Shown here: piece after piece, positions 6,242-13,001 of the stretch
Layout of the letters: every line of letters begins with the position of its first letter
How positions within the stretch are numbered: the stretch's first letter is position 1
Source: MTP4 sp9310u
GTDB taxonomy: Archaea > Halobacteriota > Methanosarcinia > Methanosarcinales > Methanosarcinaceae
DNA: 13,443 bases
Reading direction: 5' to 3'
NCBI GenBank assembly: GCA_030627005.1
Contig: DAOUSW010000098.1
Location: forward strand, 1 to 13,443
The notes under the pieces: generated by a model
Seen by the model: only the letters and a program-made list of their open reading frames with translations
The model's database searches: none
What the model was told of the DNA's origin: nothing
Position numbers and translations under genes: made by a program

Positions 6242-6277
6242 ACAGGGACCCCTGTCAAAATCAAAAAGAAAAAAAAT
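6242..6277 (-). terminator. T-tract terminator of the carbon-nitrogen hydrolase gene
   Basis: About 75 bases after the hydrolase stop on the minus strand, T runs of 8, 5 and 4 (6257-6276) are followed by the inverted repeat ACAGGG-GT-CCCTGT (6242-6255). Archaeal termination mainly needs the T-rich stretch; the hairpin lies beyond it. Confidence 0.5.
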
Positions 6278-6349
6278 GTACGGGTTTAAAGTTCAAACAT
6301 GCGAAAATCCGGATCTAAGATATTATAAAAAGGAATTTCGGATAGTAAA

Positions 6350-7222
6350 TCAATAAAGTTCCGGCCGCCGGTCTTCAAAAGCAGGAATCGCTTTCCTTAC
6401 TCCTTCTTTGTGCTTAAGATCGAGTTCTGAGATTATTATGCATTCCTTATTCCCTGCATCGGCTTTAACTTCCCCCCAGGCATCAATAATCATTGACCCT
6501 CCGAAATAGCTGACATCCGGGGCATTTCCGGTCCTATTACAGGCAATATGGGGGATCTGATTTTCGATTGCGCGGGCCTTCACAAGCGTCTTCCAGTGAT
6601 CCGAGCGGGGGTTAGGAAAAGCGGCGGTGGTGATAAGGAGGTCGGAGCCGGCAAGGGAGAGTTTTCTCGCAACTTCGGGGAAGCGGAGTTCATAGCATAT
6701 CTCAAAACCGATTTTCAGGTTATGGTTTTTCAGGTTATGGTTTTTCAGAGATATGGGTTCTATCGAGTCACCCTTAGAGAAGTAACTGTTTTCGCTTTTG
6801 AAGGGGTGGGTTTTCCGGTAGGAACCCACAAGCTTCCCGGACTCAAGGCAGAAGCCCATGTTGTAGTAGAGGACGGAATTTTCACCGGCGTTTCCATCCT
6901 TCAAACCAATTTTCGGAGAAGATATTTCAGAAGCGGTGTTTTCGGCAGTGAATCTATCTGCAGAGACTTTTTCGATTACCGAACCTACAAGGATGCAGTC
7001 GTGAATTTCGGAAAAACAGGATAGGTTGTCGAGGGTCGGGCCGGGAAAGTTTTCCGCAACCAGGTCAAAATTGTCATAGCAAAAACCCGTAGAAAAGACC
7101 TCAGGAAGCACGATAAGTTTGGCTCCTTTTTCCGTGGCTTCCTCTGCCATGGAAAGAGCTTTCATAAGATTTTTATGCTTCATGCACTGCTGCACGTCCA
7201 TCTGGACGCAGGCTACTTTCAT
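6350..7222 (-). CDS. Carbon-nitrogen hydrolase (nitrilase superfamily, amidase-like)
   Basis: This 290-residue cytosolic enzyme should hydrolyse a carbon-nitrogen amide bond. The Glu-Lys-Cys triad is visible: E41 in LIVLPEVFSTGF, K137 in SYRKTHPF and C176 in IGFEICYELRFPE. Other family marks are ARAIENQIPHIACNRTG at 216-232, FGGSMIIDAWGEV at 240-252 and the C-terminal EDRRPELY. These resemble omega-amidase and YafV-type enzymes, but the substrate is not readable. Two oddities are a low-complexity insertion at about 84-114 and an in-frame 15-nt duplication giving LKNHNLKNHNLK just before the catalytic Cys strand. I chose ATG 7222 because GGCGGTG, a near-perfect ribosome binding site, lies 6 bases upstream; a TTG at 7237 would include that site in the gene. 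The winged-helix gene upstream ends 90 bp away. Confidence 0.9.
   Translation of the reverse strand: MKVACVQMDVQQCMKHKNLMKALSMAEEATEKGAKLIVLPEVFSTGFCYDNFDLVAENFPGPTLDNLSCFSEIHDCILVGSVIEKVSADRFTAENTASEISSPKIGLKDGNAGENSVLYYNMGFCLESGKLVGSYRKTHPFKSENSYFSKGDSIEPISLKNHNLKNHNLKIGFEICYELRFPEVARKLSLAGSDLLITTAAFPNPRSDHWKTLVKARAIENQIPHIACNRTGNAPDVSYFGGSMIIDAWGEVKADAGNKECIIISELDLKHKEGVRKAIPAFEDRRPELY
6712..6746. repeat. 15-bp in-frame duplication in the hydrolase gene
   Basis: TTTTCAGGTTATGGT occurs at 6712-6726 and again at 6727-6741, with a partial third start. It adds five residues (LKNHN) without breaking the frame. The copies are identical, so the event looks recent. Confidence 0.95.
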
Positions 7223-7268
7223 GGTCAACACCGCCAACTTTGATTAATTTCTAGATAGTTAACGCCAA

Positions 7269-7302
7269 AACTTAAAAAAGAATTTGGCATTTCAAGGAAA
7301 AA
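7269..7302 (-). terminator. T-rich candidate terminator after the winged-helix gene
   Basis: On the minus strand, T runs of 6 (7297-7302 and 7275-7280) follow the stop codon within 45 bases. An inverted repeat GCCAAA/TTTGGC brackets the second run. It could end the winged-helix transcript or lie in the leader of the hydrolase if the two are cotranscribed. Confidence 0.35.
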
Positions 7303-7311
7303 AGCGGATTT

Positions 7312-7965
7312 TCAGGGAAGGAGGGTTGTTTGCTTGCTCTTCGCAACAAGGCCTTCAAGATCGATTCTGTGCTTGATTATCCCGGCAAGAACTTCGTTTG
7401 CAAACCTGGAAATATCTTCACTGTTTTCCCGGATTTCGTAAGCAGGGTCATCGGGAGGGATTTCTATCCTCGTGACCTCGGAACGATATTTTTTCAGGTG
7501 CGTGGCAAAGGCTTCACTTACAATACCGGACTTTTCACAGTACTGATCGAGGTGTTTGCTGGTAATCCCGACAAGCTTCAGCTCCTTGCGAAAGCAGGGT
7601 CTTTCGAACAACTTCGAGATTACATGCACACCGACCGGAATCCGGAGGTCCAGATCGATTTTAAGGAGCTGAGTCCTTATAAGGAAGTAAATGTTTTCGG
7701 AGTTTTCGGAAACCCTGGCCGTCCCGGAAGCCGCAAGTTCTGCAGATTGGGAGTCAACGGATGATTCGGGCATGGCATAGATCTTGGAAGGGGGGACTTC
7801 TATTTCCTGCAGGATTTCCAGGTCCCTGAGCGCCCTCAAGTAACCGGTCAGGATCAGGCGGTGTTCGTCCACACCTCCGGCTTTCAGTTCCCTGGTAAGC
7901 CCACTTATTGAGAGCTGTTTGTCAACCAGCAATTCAAGAATTTTAAGGTTAAGCTTCTCTACCAT
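7312..7965 (-). CDS. Uncharacterised winged-helix protein, possible regulator
   Basis: This 217-residue protein is not one I can assign to a named family. Residues 1-66 read as a winged helix: helices around LKILELLVDKQLSISGLTRE and HRLILTGYLRALRDLEIL, then a short strand EIEVPPSKIYAM. A Ser/Ala/Glu-rich linker (67-90) joins it to a mixed helical domain (91-217) that contains LRIPVGVHVISKLFERPCFRKEL and a basic stretch ending in IIKHRIDLEGLVAKSKQ. There are no catalytic motifs, membrane segments or cysteine clusters; Cys124 and Cys143 are isolated. The ATG at 7965 has only a weak GGT upstream, and the promoter is unclear. A role in controlling the downstream hydrolase is possible from position only. 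Confidence 0.75.
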   Translation of the reverse strand: MVEKLNLKILELLVDKQLSISGLTRELKAGGVDEHRLILTGYLRALRDLEILQEIEVPPSKIYAMPESSVDSQSAELAASGTARVSENSENIYFLIRTQLLKIDLDLRIPVGVHVISKLFERPCFRKELKLVGITSKHLDQYCEKSGIVSEAFATHLKKYRSEVTRIEIPPDDPAYEIRENSEDISRFANEVLAGIIKHRIDLEGLVAKSKQTTLLP

Positions 7966-8234
7966 TTAAACCGACATAAAGGTCAATTAACAATAATCAG
8001 ATATCAGATCAGGTGAAGGGTATTCCCGATAAGGGTACTCGGCCCGAAAGCTTTTTTTCTCTGCATATGCCTCCACAGTCGGGGAGTATAGCGGAAAAGA
8101 TTCCCTTTTGATATAAAGACCAAAAAGGCCAGCAGCAAGCCGTGTTGACTTGCCTCTCGAACATATGAGAAACTGCAGAGAGTGAACACAGTAACGGTTA
8201 ATTCTCCTACAGGATATAAAGTTTGTGAGAGATT
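7966..8234. other. Spacer right of the winged-helix gene
   Basis: No supported gene. Two plus-strand TATA-like boxes, TGATATAAAG near 8109-8118 and GATATAAAG near 8213-8221, point toward the polypurine tract. A minus-strand open frame across 8004-8531 is a mirror of that tract and is not accepted. Confidence 0.5.
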
Positions 8235-8424
8235 ATGAAAAAAAAGAGAAAGAAAAAGGGGAGAAAAAAGAAGAAGGGAAGGAGGAAGAAGTGGAGAAGG
8301 GAAAAGAAGGGAAGGAGGAAGAAGTGGAGAAGGGAAAAGAAGGGAAGTGGAGAGAAGTAGGAAAGTAGAGAGAAGTAGGAAAGTAGAGAAAAAGAGGAAA
8401 GTAGAGAAAAAGAGGATGAGAAGG
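8235..8424. repeat. Polypurine tract with nested 33-, 16- and 18-bp tandem repeats
   Basis: Almost 190 bases of the plus strand are purine. A 33-bp unit occurs at 8271-8303 and 8304-8336. A 16-bp unit AGAGAAGTAGGAAAGT occurs at 8351 and 8367, and an 18-bp unit starting AGAGAAAAAGAGG follows at 8383. The three unit sizes form one tract, as expected from successive rounds of slippage. From ATG 8235 to TAG 8358 the tract reads as 41 codons for a Lys/Arg-rich peptide containing KKGRRKKWRRE twice. I regard that as probably chance. Confidence 0.9.
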
Positions 8425-8700
8425 AACCCGGGAGACAGAAAAATCAGTAGATAAGATATATCAAAAAGTGAATAAAAGTATAAATCAAGTGTATTTACAA
8501 AAATATGTTCTAAAAGAGGTTTTTTAGACAAAAAGACATTTAAAATACAACAATAGGAAATATAAATAATTTATAACCATTATTTGCCAGGATAATCAAT
8601 AATTAAATCTTTTTTTGCGCCAATATCGAAGGGCAATGCTTAAAAATGATAATTGCTATCTGAACTCAGTTTAAATTGACTATTTTTTAAGGATGAAAAA
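8425..8700. other. AT-rich upstream region of pdaD
   Basis: No gene is seen. Promoter-like AT stretches are GAAATATAAATAATTTATAA near 8555-8574, which would give a leader of about 110 nt, and CTTAAAAAT near 8639, which would give a leader of about 35 nt. I cannot choose between them. A T7 run at 8610-8616 separates the two. Confidence 0.4.
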
Positions 8701-9198
8701 ATGATCACGAAATTAATTCCCAGGAAGGTGTTTTTTACAAGTGGAGTGGGTACCCACCCCGAGCACTTAGAATCATTTGAAGTTGCGCTTCGAGATGCAG
8801 GTATTGAAACGTTTAACCTTGTGACCGTAAGTTCGATCTTGCCCCCAAAATGCGAAATTGTATCCAGGGAAGACGGTTTGAAGGAGTTAAGTCCGGGAGA
8901 AGTCGTCTTTTGTGTTATGTCCAGAATCTCTTCAAACGAATCGAGAAGAATGCTCAGTACTTCTGTCGGATGCGCTCTTCCACAAGACATAAATAAGCAT
9001 GGTTATATTTCAGAGTACCACGCCTATGGAGAAACTGCGGAAGACGTAGGGGAACATGCTATAAAACTTGCAAAAAGCATGTACAGTACCTGGACCAATG
9101 AGGTGCCTCTCAAGACTTTCAGCATTCCCGACTCGTCCGTTGTCGGAGAAAATGGAGATTGGATGACCGTAATCTCTGTAGCGGTTTTTGTAATCTAA
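8701..9198 (+). CDS. pdaD: Pyruvoyl-dependent arginine decarboxylase
   Basis: This 165-residue proenzyme should convert L-arginine to agmatine and CO2, the first step of archaeal polyamine synthesis; agmatine is also used to modify tRNA-Ile2. The family signature LVTVSSILPPKCEIV holds the Ser44-Ser45 self-cleavage site. Cleavage would give a 44-residue beta chain and an alpha chain starting with a pyruvoyl group made from Ser45. Other marks are FFTSGVGTHPEHLESFEVAL at 11-30, GCALPQ at 90-95 and GYISEYHAYGET at 101-112, which carries a likely active-site Glu (E105). The length fits the Methanocaldococcus enzyme. The start has an AAGGATGA ribosome binding site 4 bases upstream. A 19-bp tandem duplication begins on the last base of the stop codon. 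dys follows on the same strand after 341 bp. Confidence 0.95.
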   Translation: MITKLIPRKVFFTSGVGTHPEHLESFEVALRDAGIETFNLVTVSSILPPKCEIVSREDGLKELSPGEVVFCVMSRISSNESRRMLSTSVGCALPQDINKHGYISEYHAYGETAEDVGEHAIKLAKSMYSTWTNEVPLKTFSIPDSSVVGENGDWMTVISVAVFVI

Positions 9199-9235
9199 TA
9201 GGATCTGTTATCAAACATAGGATCTGTTATCAAAC
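9198..9235. repeat. 19-bp tandem duplication at the pdaD stop codon
   Basis: ATAGGATCTGTTATCAAAC occurs at 9198-9216 and exactly again at 9217-9235. The first base is the last A of the pdaD TAA stop codon. Confidence 0.97.
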
Positions 9236-9258
9236 GGAGCCCCGTATTCGGCAGACAA

Positions 9259-9308
9259 ATCCCCTTTTCAGGGATTTCATGCTTTTGAAGTCCTGCCGGG
9301 ACGGCAGG
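9259..9308 (+). terminator. Twin hairpins downstream of pdaD
   Basis: The first hairpin is ATCCC (9259-9263) with GGGAT (9271-9275) around CTTTTCA. The second is a perfect 7-bp stem, CCTGCCG (9292-9298) with CGGCAGG (9302-9308), around GGA. CTTTTCA near 9264-9270 could also pair with TGAAAAG at 9311-9317. There is no T-tract, so this may be a 3' stabiliser or RNA switch rather than a terminator. It lies upstream of the likely dys TATA box. Confidence 0.4.
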
Positions 9309-9325
9309 TCTGAAAAGAGGGTCTG

Positions 9326-9352
9326 CATATATTAATATTTAATAAATAATAT
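9326..9352 (+). promoter_or_regulatory. AT-rich promoter candidate of dys
   Basis: The stretch from CATATATTAATA through TTTAATAAATAATATA is the most TATA-like sequence before dys. A start near 9360-9375 would leave a leader of about 165-180 nt. That leader includes two similar segments, GAGATCTTATTAG (about 9439-9451) and AGATCTATTAG (about 9489-9499). Confidence 0.35.
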
Positions 9353-9539
9353 ACAAACTCATGGGCTAATAGTACCCCCAATCCTGTTGCCGAATGCATA
9401 CAGATCCGGAAACTGTTATCATTCAGAAGAGACTATTATATGAGATCTTATTAGTCACTTTATAGGAGACCTACTGGCTCCCAAAAAGAAGATCTATTAG
9501 CCCCAATTCATCAATCAACTATTCATTGCGGAGAGTGGC

Positions 9540-10577
9540 ATGCATCACAATGTATTTACCAACACCCCAACCGTTCCAATAGATGTAAAGGACCGGTCCG
9601 TAAGCGATGTACTGGACGGGATGCTCAGAACCGGCTTCCAGGGTAGAAAACTGGCTGAATCTGTCCAGGCCTGGCACAACATGCTCAAAGAAGAGAATAT
9701 GACAGTCCTCATGGGCTTATCCGGAGCCATGGTCCCTGCAGGCATGCGCAGGGTCATCTCCTACATGATCCGGGAAAGAATGATCGACTGCCTGGTAAGT
9801 ACCGGGGCAAACCTGTTCCATGACTGCCACGAAGCCCTTGGCAGGAAACACTACGTGGGTTCACATCTGGCAAATGACGAAAAACTTTTCGAACATGGTG
9901 TGGACCGGATCTACGACGTTTTTGCAGTTGAAGACGAGTTCAGGGTAGCTGACAACCTTATCGCGGACTTCGCAGAGGAAATCGGGGAGATGTCCTGTTC
10001 GTCAAGGGAGTTCATGTACCTGCTCGGAAAGGAACTGGCAAAGCGCGGAGCCCCCGAAGACTCGATAGTCGTAAGTGCATACAGGCACAACATCCCGATC
10101 TTTGCCCCGGCAATCTCGGACAGTTCCATTGGAATCGGGCTCACAATTGCAAGGAGAAGAGGAATAAAAATAGAAATTGACCAGATAAAAGATGTGGATG
10201 AGATCACGGAAATTGTGGAAAAATCCAGGAGAACCGGCGTAGTCTACGTTGGCGGCGGAGTTCCCAAAAATTTCATCCAGCAGACGGAAGTAATCGCGTC
10301 CATCCTCGGAAACGATGTCGGAGGGCATGATTATGCAATCCAGTACACATCGGATTCCCCCCACTGGGGAGGACTCTCAGGCTGTACTTTTGACGAAGCA
10401 GTTTCCTGGGGGAAAATAGCTGCCCAGGCAAAAAAAGTACAGGTCTTTGTGGATGCGACCATTGCTCTTCCCATAGTTGTCCATGCCCTCCATGAAAAAT
10501 GTCGCGGAATGAAGCGTTCTGCCCCTATTTTCGATTGGGAAGGACCTGAAGGGCTTGAAATCGGTTTTGAGGACTAA
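9540..10577 (+). CDS. dys: Deoxyhypusine synthase family protein
   Basis: This 345-residue cytosolic NAD-dependent enzyme should transfer an aminobutyl group from spermidine (or agmatine, as reported in haloarchaea) to a lysine of aIF5A. Family marks are TVLMGLSGAMVPAGMR at 55-70, VSTGANLFHDCHEALG at 86-101, VYVGGGVPKNFIQQTE at 235-250 and EAVSWGK at 286-292, where K292 matches the catalytic Lys329 of the human enzyme. Near the polyamine pocket it reads PKNFIQQ and SPHWGGLSG where the human protein has KHHIANAN and GSDSGARPDE. This is a variant I associate with bacterial and some archaeal deoxyhypusine synthase-like proteins. A different amine donor or target is therefore possible. The ATG at 9540 has GGAGAGTG just upstream. 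pdaD lies upstream on the same strand and a regulator gene follows after 65 bp. Confidence 0.9.
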   Translation: MHHNVFTNTPTVPIDVKDRSVSDVLDGMLRTGFQGRKLAESVQAWHNMLKEENMTVLMGLSGAMVPAGMRRVISYMIRERMIDCLVSTGANLFHDCHEALGRKHYVGSHLANDEKLFEHGVDRIYDVFAVEDEFRVADNLIADFAEEIGEMSCSSREFMYLLGKELAKRGAPEDSIVVSAYRHNIPIFAPAISDSSIGIGLTIARRRGIKIEIDQIKDVDEITEIVEKSRRTGVVYVGGGVPKNFIQQTEVIASILGNDVGGHDYAIQYTSDSPHWGGLSGCTFDEAVSWGKIAAQAKKVQVFVDATIALPIVVHALHEKCRGMKRSAPIFDWEGPEGLEIGFED

Positions 10578-10592
10578 TCATCCTCACAAATA

Positions 10593-10604
10593 TTTATTAT
10601 ATTT
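10593..10604 (+). promoter_or_regulatory. TATA-box candidate of the first regulator gene
   Basis: TTTATTATATTT lies about 40-50 bases before the ATG at 10643. A start near 10625 would leave a leader of about 18 nt containing the AAGGAGAGGA ribosome binding site. Read-through from dys remains possible because the gap is only 65 bp. Confidence 0.45.
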
Positions 10605-10642
10605 GAAAGCTTATAGTGTAAGGCGAGAAGGAGAGGAAATAA

Positions 10643-11164
10643 ATGGGTAAACGAACTCGAATAATCAACGATCCTTCCTATTTAGTACCATTACTCAGGA
10701 CTTTCGGGTCCAGAACTCACAAAAAAATTTTTGATGCACTTTCGGGTAAATGGCTGACAAAAACCGAACTTGATGAGTTTATGGGCACTGACTCGGGAAG
10801 AAGTCTTCAGATTCTGAAAAAAGCCGGACTTCTTGAGAGCCAGTGGAGAGTTCCCGAAGCGGGGCAGAAACCCTCAAAAGAGTTCCATACTTCCTATTCT
10901 AAAGTACAGGTAAATTTCCAGTGTTCTTTTGAAGATTTGAGCGACATAATCATGCTGACCTTTAAACCCTATGAAGAGGTCAAGGACGCAATCGAAGAAC
11001 TGGAAAGACTGGTCGGAGAAGGTAATAATTCAATGAGCAACCTGACCCGGACCCTTAACAAAAACCCATTCTACATCTGTTCCGTTGCCCGCAGGTCCGA
11101 ACACCTTTCAGTTATGGGGCAGAGATTAAAACTAATCGAAGGAAACGAGGAGAATTACGATTGA
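10643..11164 (+). CDS. ArsR-like winged-helix transcriptional regulator
   Basis: This 173-residue cytosolic protein has a winged-helix domain at about 14-90. Helices YLVPLLRTFGSRTHKKIFDAL, split by a short turn, lead to WLTKTELDEFMG, the recognition-type helix DSGRSLQILKKAGLLES, and a wing ending in FHTSYSKVQVNFQC. Residues 97-130 form an acidic amphipathic helical stretch (EEVKDAIEELERLVGEG) that may mediate dimerisation. The C-terminal part contains NPFYICSVARRSEHLSVMGQRLKLIEG. No ligand site is evident; Cys94 and Cys146 are isolated. GGAG and GAGGA ribosome binding sites precede the ATG. Its TGA stop overlaps the ATG of the next gene by one base, so the two are probably translated together and work as a pair. 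Targets are unknown. Confidence 0.82.
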   Translation: MGKRTRIINDPSYLVPLLRTFGSRTHKKIFDALSGKWLTKTELDEFMGTDSGRSLQILKKAGLLESQWRVPEAGQKPSKEFHTSYSKVQVNFQCSFEDLSDIIMLTFKPYEEVKDAIEELERLVGEGNNSMSNLTRTLNKNPFYICSVARRSEHLSVMGQRLKLIEGNEENYD

Positions 11165-11955
11165 TGATTAAAATCCTTCAGACAAAGAGTGGAGTCACGA
11201 AGTTCCAGGTCCTGATCGAGGTCGCAGCCCACCAGCCGAATGTGAGACAAAAGGAAATCGCTGCCAAGATAGGGATAACCCCCCAGGCAGTTTCCGAATA
11301 CATCAAAGAGCTGGTTGCTGACGGACTGATCGTCACCGAAGGACGGGTGAGGTACAGGATTACAAAAGAAGGCGTTGAATGGGTCCTTGAAAACGCCGGA
11401 GAACTTAAACGCTACGCCCGCTTTGTCATGGAGGACATCATCAGCCATGTCTCGACCTGGACAGCCATCTCAAGGGAAGAACTCAAGGAAGGCCAGGAGG
11501 TCTACCTGAAAATGGAAGGCGGACTCCTGTATGTCAGTAGTACTGATAAGACAGGAGCAGCCGGGACTATCATTTCCAATGCGGACGTCGGGGAAGACGT
11601 TGGAGTAACCAACCTCAGAGGCCTCATTGACCTGGAAACCGCAAGCATTACGGTCTGCAAGGTCCCCAGGGTAGAGAGGGGGGGCTCAAGAAACGTGGAC
11701 ATCGAACGTTTGAAGATGCTCGCAGCTTCAAAACCGTATATATCAGCCATTGGAGTAGAAGCCCTGATAGCTCTTCGCAAGATCGGTGTGACCCCGAACG
11801 TCATGTTCGGCACCAGCGAATCCGTAATAGAGGCAGCATATCACGGGCTTTCTTCTCTTGTCGTGTCCGTCGACGAACAGGTTGCGGCGCTCCTCAACCG
11901 GCTCGAGACCGAAAACCTTGAATATGAACTCGTGGACCTGACCCTTGAATCCTAA
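11164..11955 (+). CDS. Winged-helix regulator with C-terminal effector domain (DUF7839-like)
   Basis: This 263-residue protein has an N-terminal winged helix at about 8-75 (VRQKEIAAKIGITPQAVSEYIKELVADGLIV, in two segments, then RVRYRITKEGVEWVL). A linker helix (76-100) leads to a C-terminal alpha/beta domain at about 112-260 with VGVTNLRGLIDLETASITVCKVP (in two segments), ERGGSRNVDIERL, AIGVEALIALRKIG and AYHGLSSLVVSVDEQV. This looks like a ligand-binding fold. I recall the arrangement from methanogen proteins labelled DUF7839, with moderate certainty. The effector is unknown. ATG 11164 overlaps the upstream stop in TGATG; TTG 11161 is an alternative start closer to the GAGGAG ribosome binding site. 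A strong terminator follows 8 bases after the stop. Confidence 0.85.
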   Translation: MIKILQTKSGVTKFQVLIEVAAHQPNVRQKEIAAKIGITPQAVSEYIKELVADGLIVTEGRVRYRITKEGVEWVLENAGELKRYARFVMEDIISHVSTWTAISREELKEGQEVYLKMEGGLLYVSSTDKTGAAGTIISNADVGEDVGVTNLRGLIDLETASITVCKVPRVERGGSRNVDIERLKMLAASKPYISAIGVEALIALRKIGVTPNVMFGTSESVIEAAYHGLSSLVVSVDEQVAALLNRLETENLEYELVDLTLES

Positions 11956-11963
11956 ATAAGTTT

Positions 11964-11996
11964 CCGGGAAATTTCCCGGCGATTTTTTCTTTTCAC
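11964..11996 (+). terminator. Hairpin plus T-tract terminator of the regulator operon
   Basis: CCGGGAAATTTCCCGG is a perfect palindrome at 11964-11979. It gives a 6-bp stem with a 4-nt loop, followed within four bases by TTTTTTCTTTT. It closes the gene set that starts with dys or with the first regulator. Confidence 0.8.
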
Positions 11997-12213
11997 AGGT
12001 TCAACCCGGAAAACGGTTTTAATCCGGATCAGTCCGGCACCTGAGGCTGTTACTTAATGTTACCAGGATCTCGTGCCAATTCCATGTTGCACGTTTTTAT
12101 CTTTTGTATGCCTAATCTGAAGGGCAGACTTTGTACAATCAATGCTTTATCTCATCAGTATGGAGTTAAGTTCCCGGGAGTTAAAAAATAAAGAGCTAGA
12201 AAGAGGTTTTCCA

Positions 12214-12765
12214 ATGAAACTTATCGTACTCTCCGACACCCACATGAAAACCGGCAATATCCCTCCGCAACTTCAAACCATTCTTGCTGACTGCGACCTG
12301 ATCGTCCACGCAGGCGATTTCAGTTCTCTCGAAGCTTACGAAGCTTTCAAAGCCACAGGAAAACTTAAAGCCGTTTTCGGGAATACGGACCCCTTTGAAC
12401 TGAGGCAGCGCCTACCCGAAAAGCTGAAATTCGAAGTAGAGGGTGTAAAAATCGGAGTCGTGCATGAAGGGGGGCTCTCTATAACGGACACGACTGCCCA
12501 GGGCTACCTTGCAAGGGAAATGGGCGTGGACGTTTTGATTTTCGGACACCTGCACCGCCCCCTGATAGAGAAAAAGAAAGTTATGCTGATCTGCCCGGGC
12601 TCACCTACCAAACCCAGGATGTCAAGGCCCAGCGTCGTGGAACTGCTAATCGAAAAAGGGTCCGTAACAGGCAGGATCATTTCCCTCGAAGGAGACATCT
12701 GCGAGTTCATGCAATTTAGGGATACCCTCAAGGGGCTTGAAAAGGGCAAAAAAAGTAAACCCTGA
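12214..12765 (+). CDS. Metallophosphoesterase, MJ0936/YfcE type
   Basis: This 183-residue cytosolic enzyme is a small calcineurin-like phosphodiesterase of the MJ0936/YfcE group, which uses two Mn or Ni ions and cleaves model phosphodiesters; the natural substrate is unknown. Metal-ligand motifs appear in order: SDTH (D8, H10), HAGDFSS (D35), FGNTD (N57), VVHEGG (H84) and FGHLHRP (H112, H114). HEGG replaces the usual HGH, so one commonly seen His is absent. Residues 128-135 (CPGSPTKP) are also typical. ATG 12214 is chosen because AGAGGT lies about 7 bases upstream and homologues start directly with a MKLIVLSDTH-like strand. An ATG at 12142 would add 24 unlikely residues. The basic tail KGKKSKP is unremarkable. 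Confidence 0.92.
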   Translation: MKLIVLSDTHMKTGNIPPQLQTILADCDLIVHAGDFSSLEAYEAFKATGKLKAVFGNTDPFELRQRLPEKLKFEVEGVKIGVVHEGGLSITDTTAQGYLAREMGVDVLIFGHLHRPLIEKKKVMLICPGSPTKPRMSRPSVVELLIEKGSVTGRIISLEGDICEFMQFRDTLKGLEKGKKSKP

Positions 12766-13001
12766 ACTTATCCTGATGAGCTTGAAGGAAAAGAAAATAC
12801 GCCGAAAAGAAATAATTCAAATTCAGGTACATATTGATAGCCCGAACTACACTTCCGGGTCCATGCCTTCAAAGAACTGATTTTGCCGAGCTGGTATTTA
12901 CCGGAAACAGCCATGACCCGGCGTCTGGAGTCTCTGAGGCACCTATGACCTGCAGCCTTTTTTATCCGCTTCATTAGTTCATGCGGTTCATATTGTTTTG
13001 C
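12766..13001. other. Spacer between the phosphoesterase and the small leftward gene
   Basis: No supported gene. The base composition between 12840 and 12960 is as GC-rich as the genes. Short minus-strand frames there read like protein (for example a 15-residue piece ending FFEGMDPEV at about 12853) but are broken by stops in all frames. It may be a decayed gene; I cannot name it. Confidence 0.35.

Noticed and set aside
8004..8531. 175-residue Leu/Phe/Ser-rich minus-strand frame resembling a membrane protein
   Set aside because: The hydrophobic stretch is simply the pyrimidine strand of the polypurine repeat. There is no ribosome binding site and no family match.
12768..12974. 68-residue minus-strand frame
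   Set aside because: The composition is not protein-like (serine run at the end, basic start), with no ribosome binding site and no recognisable family.
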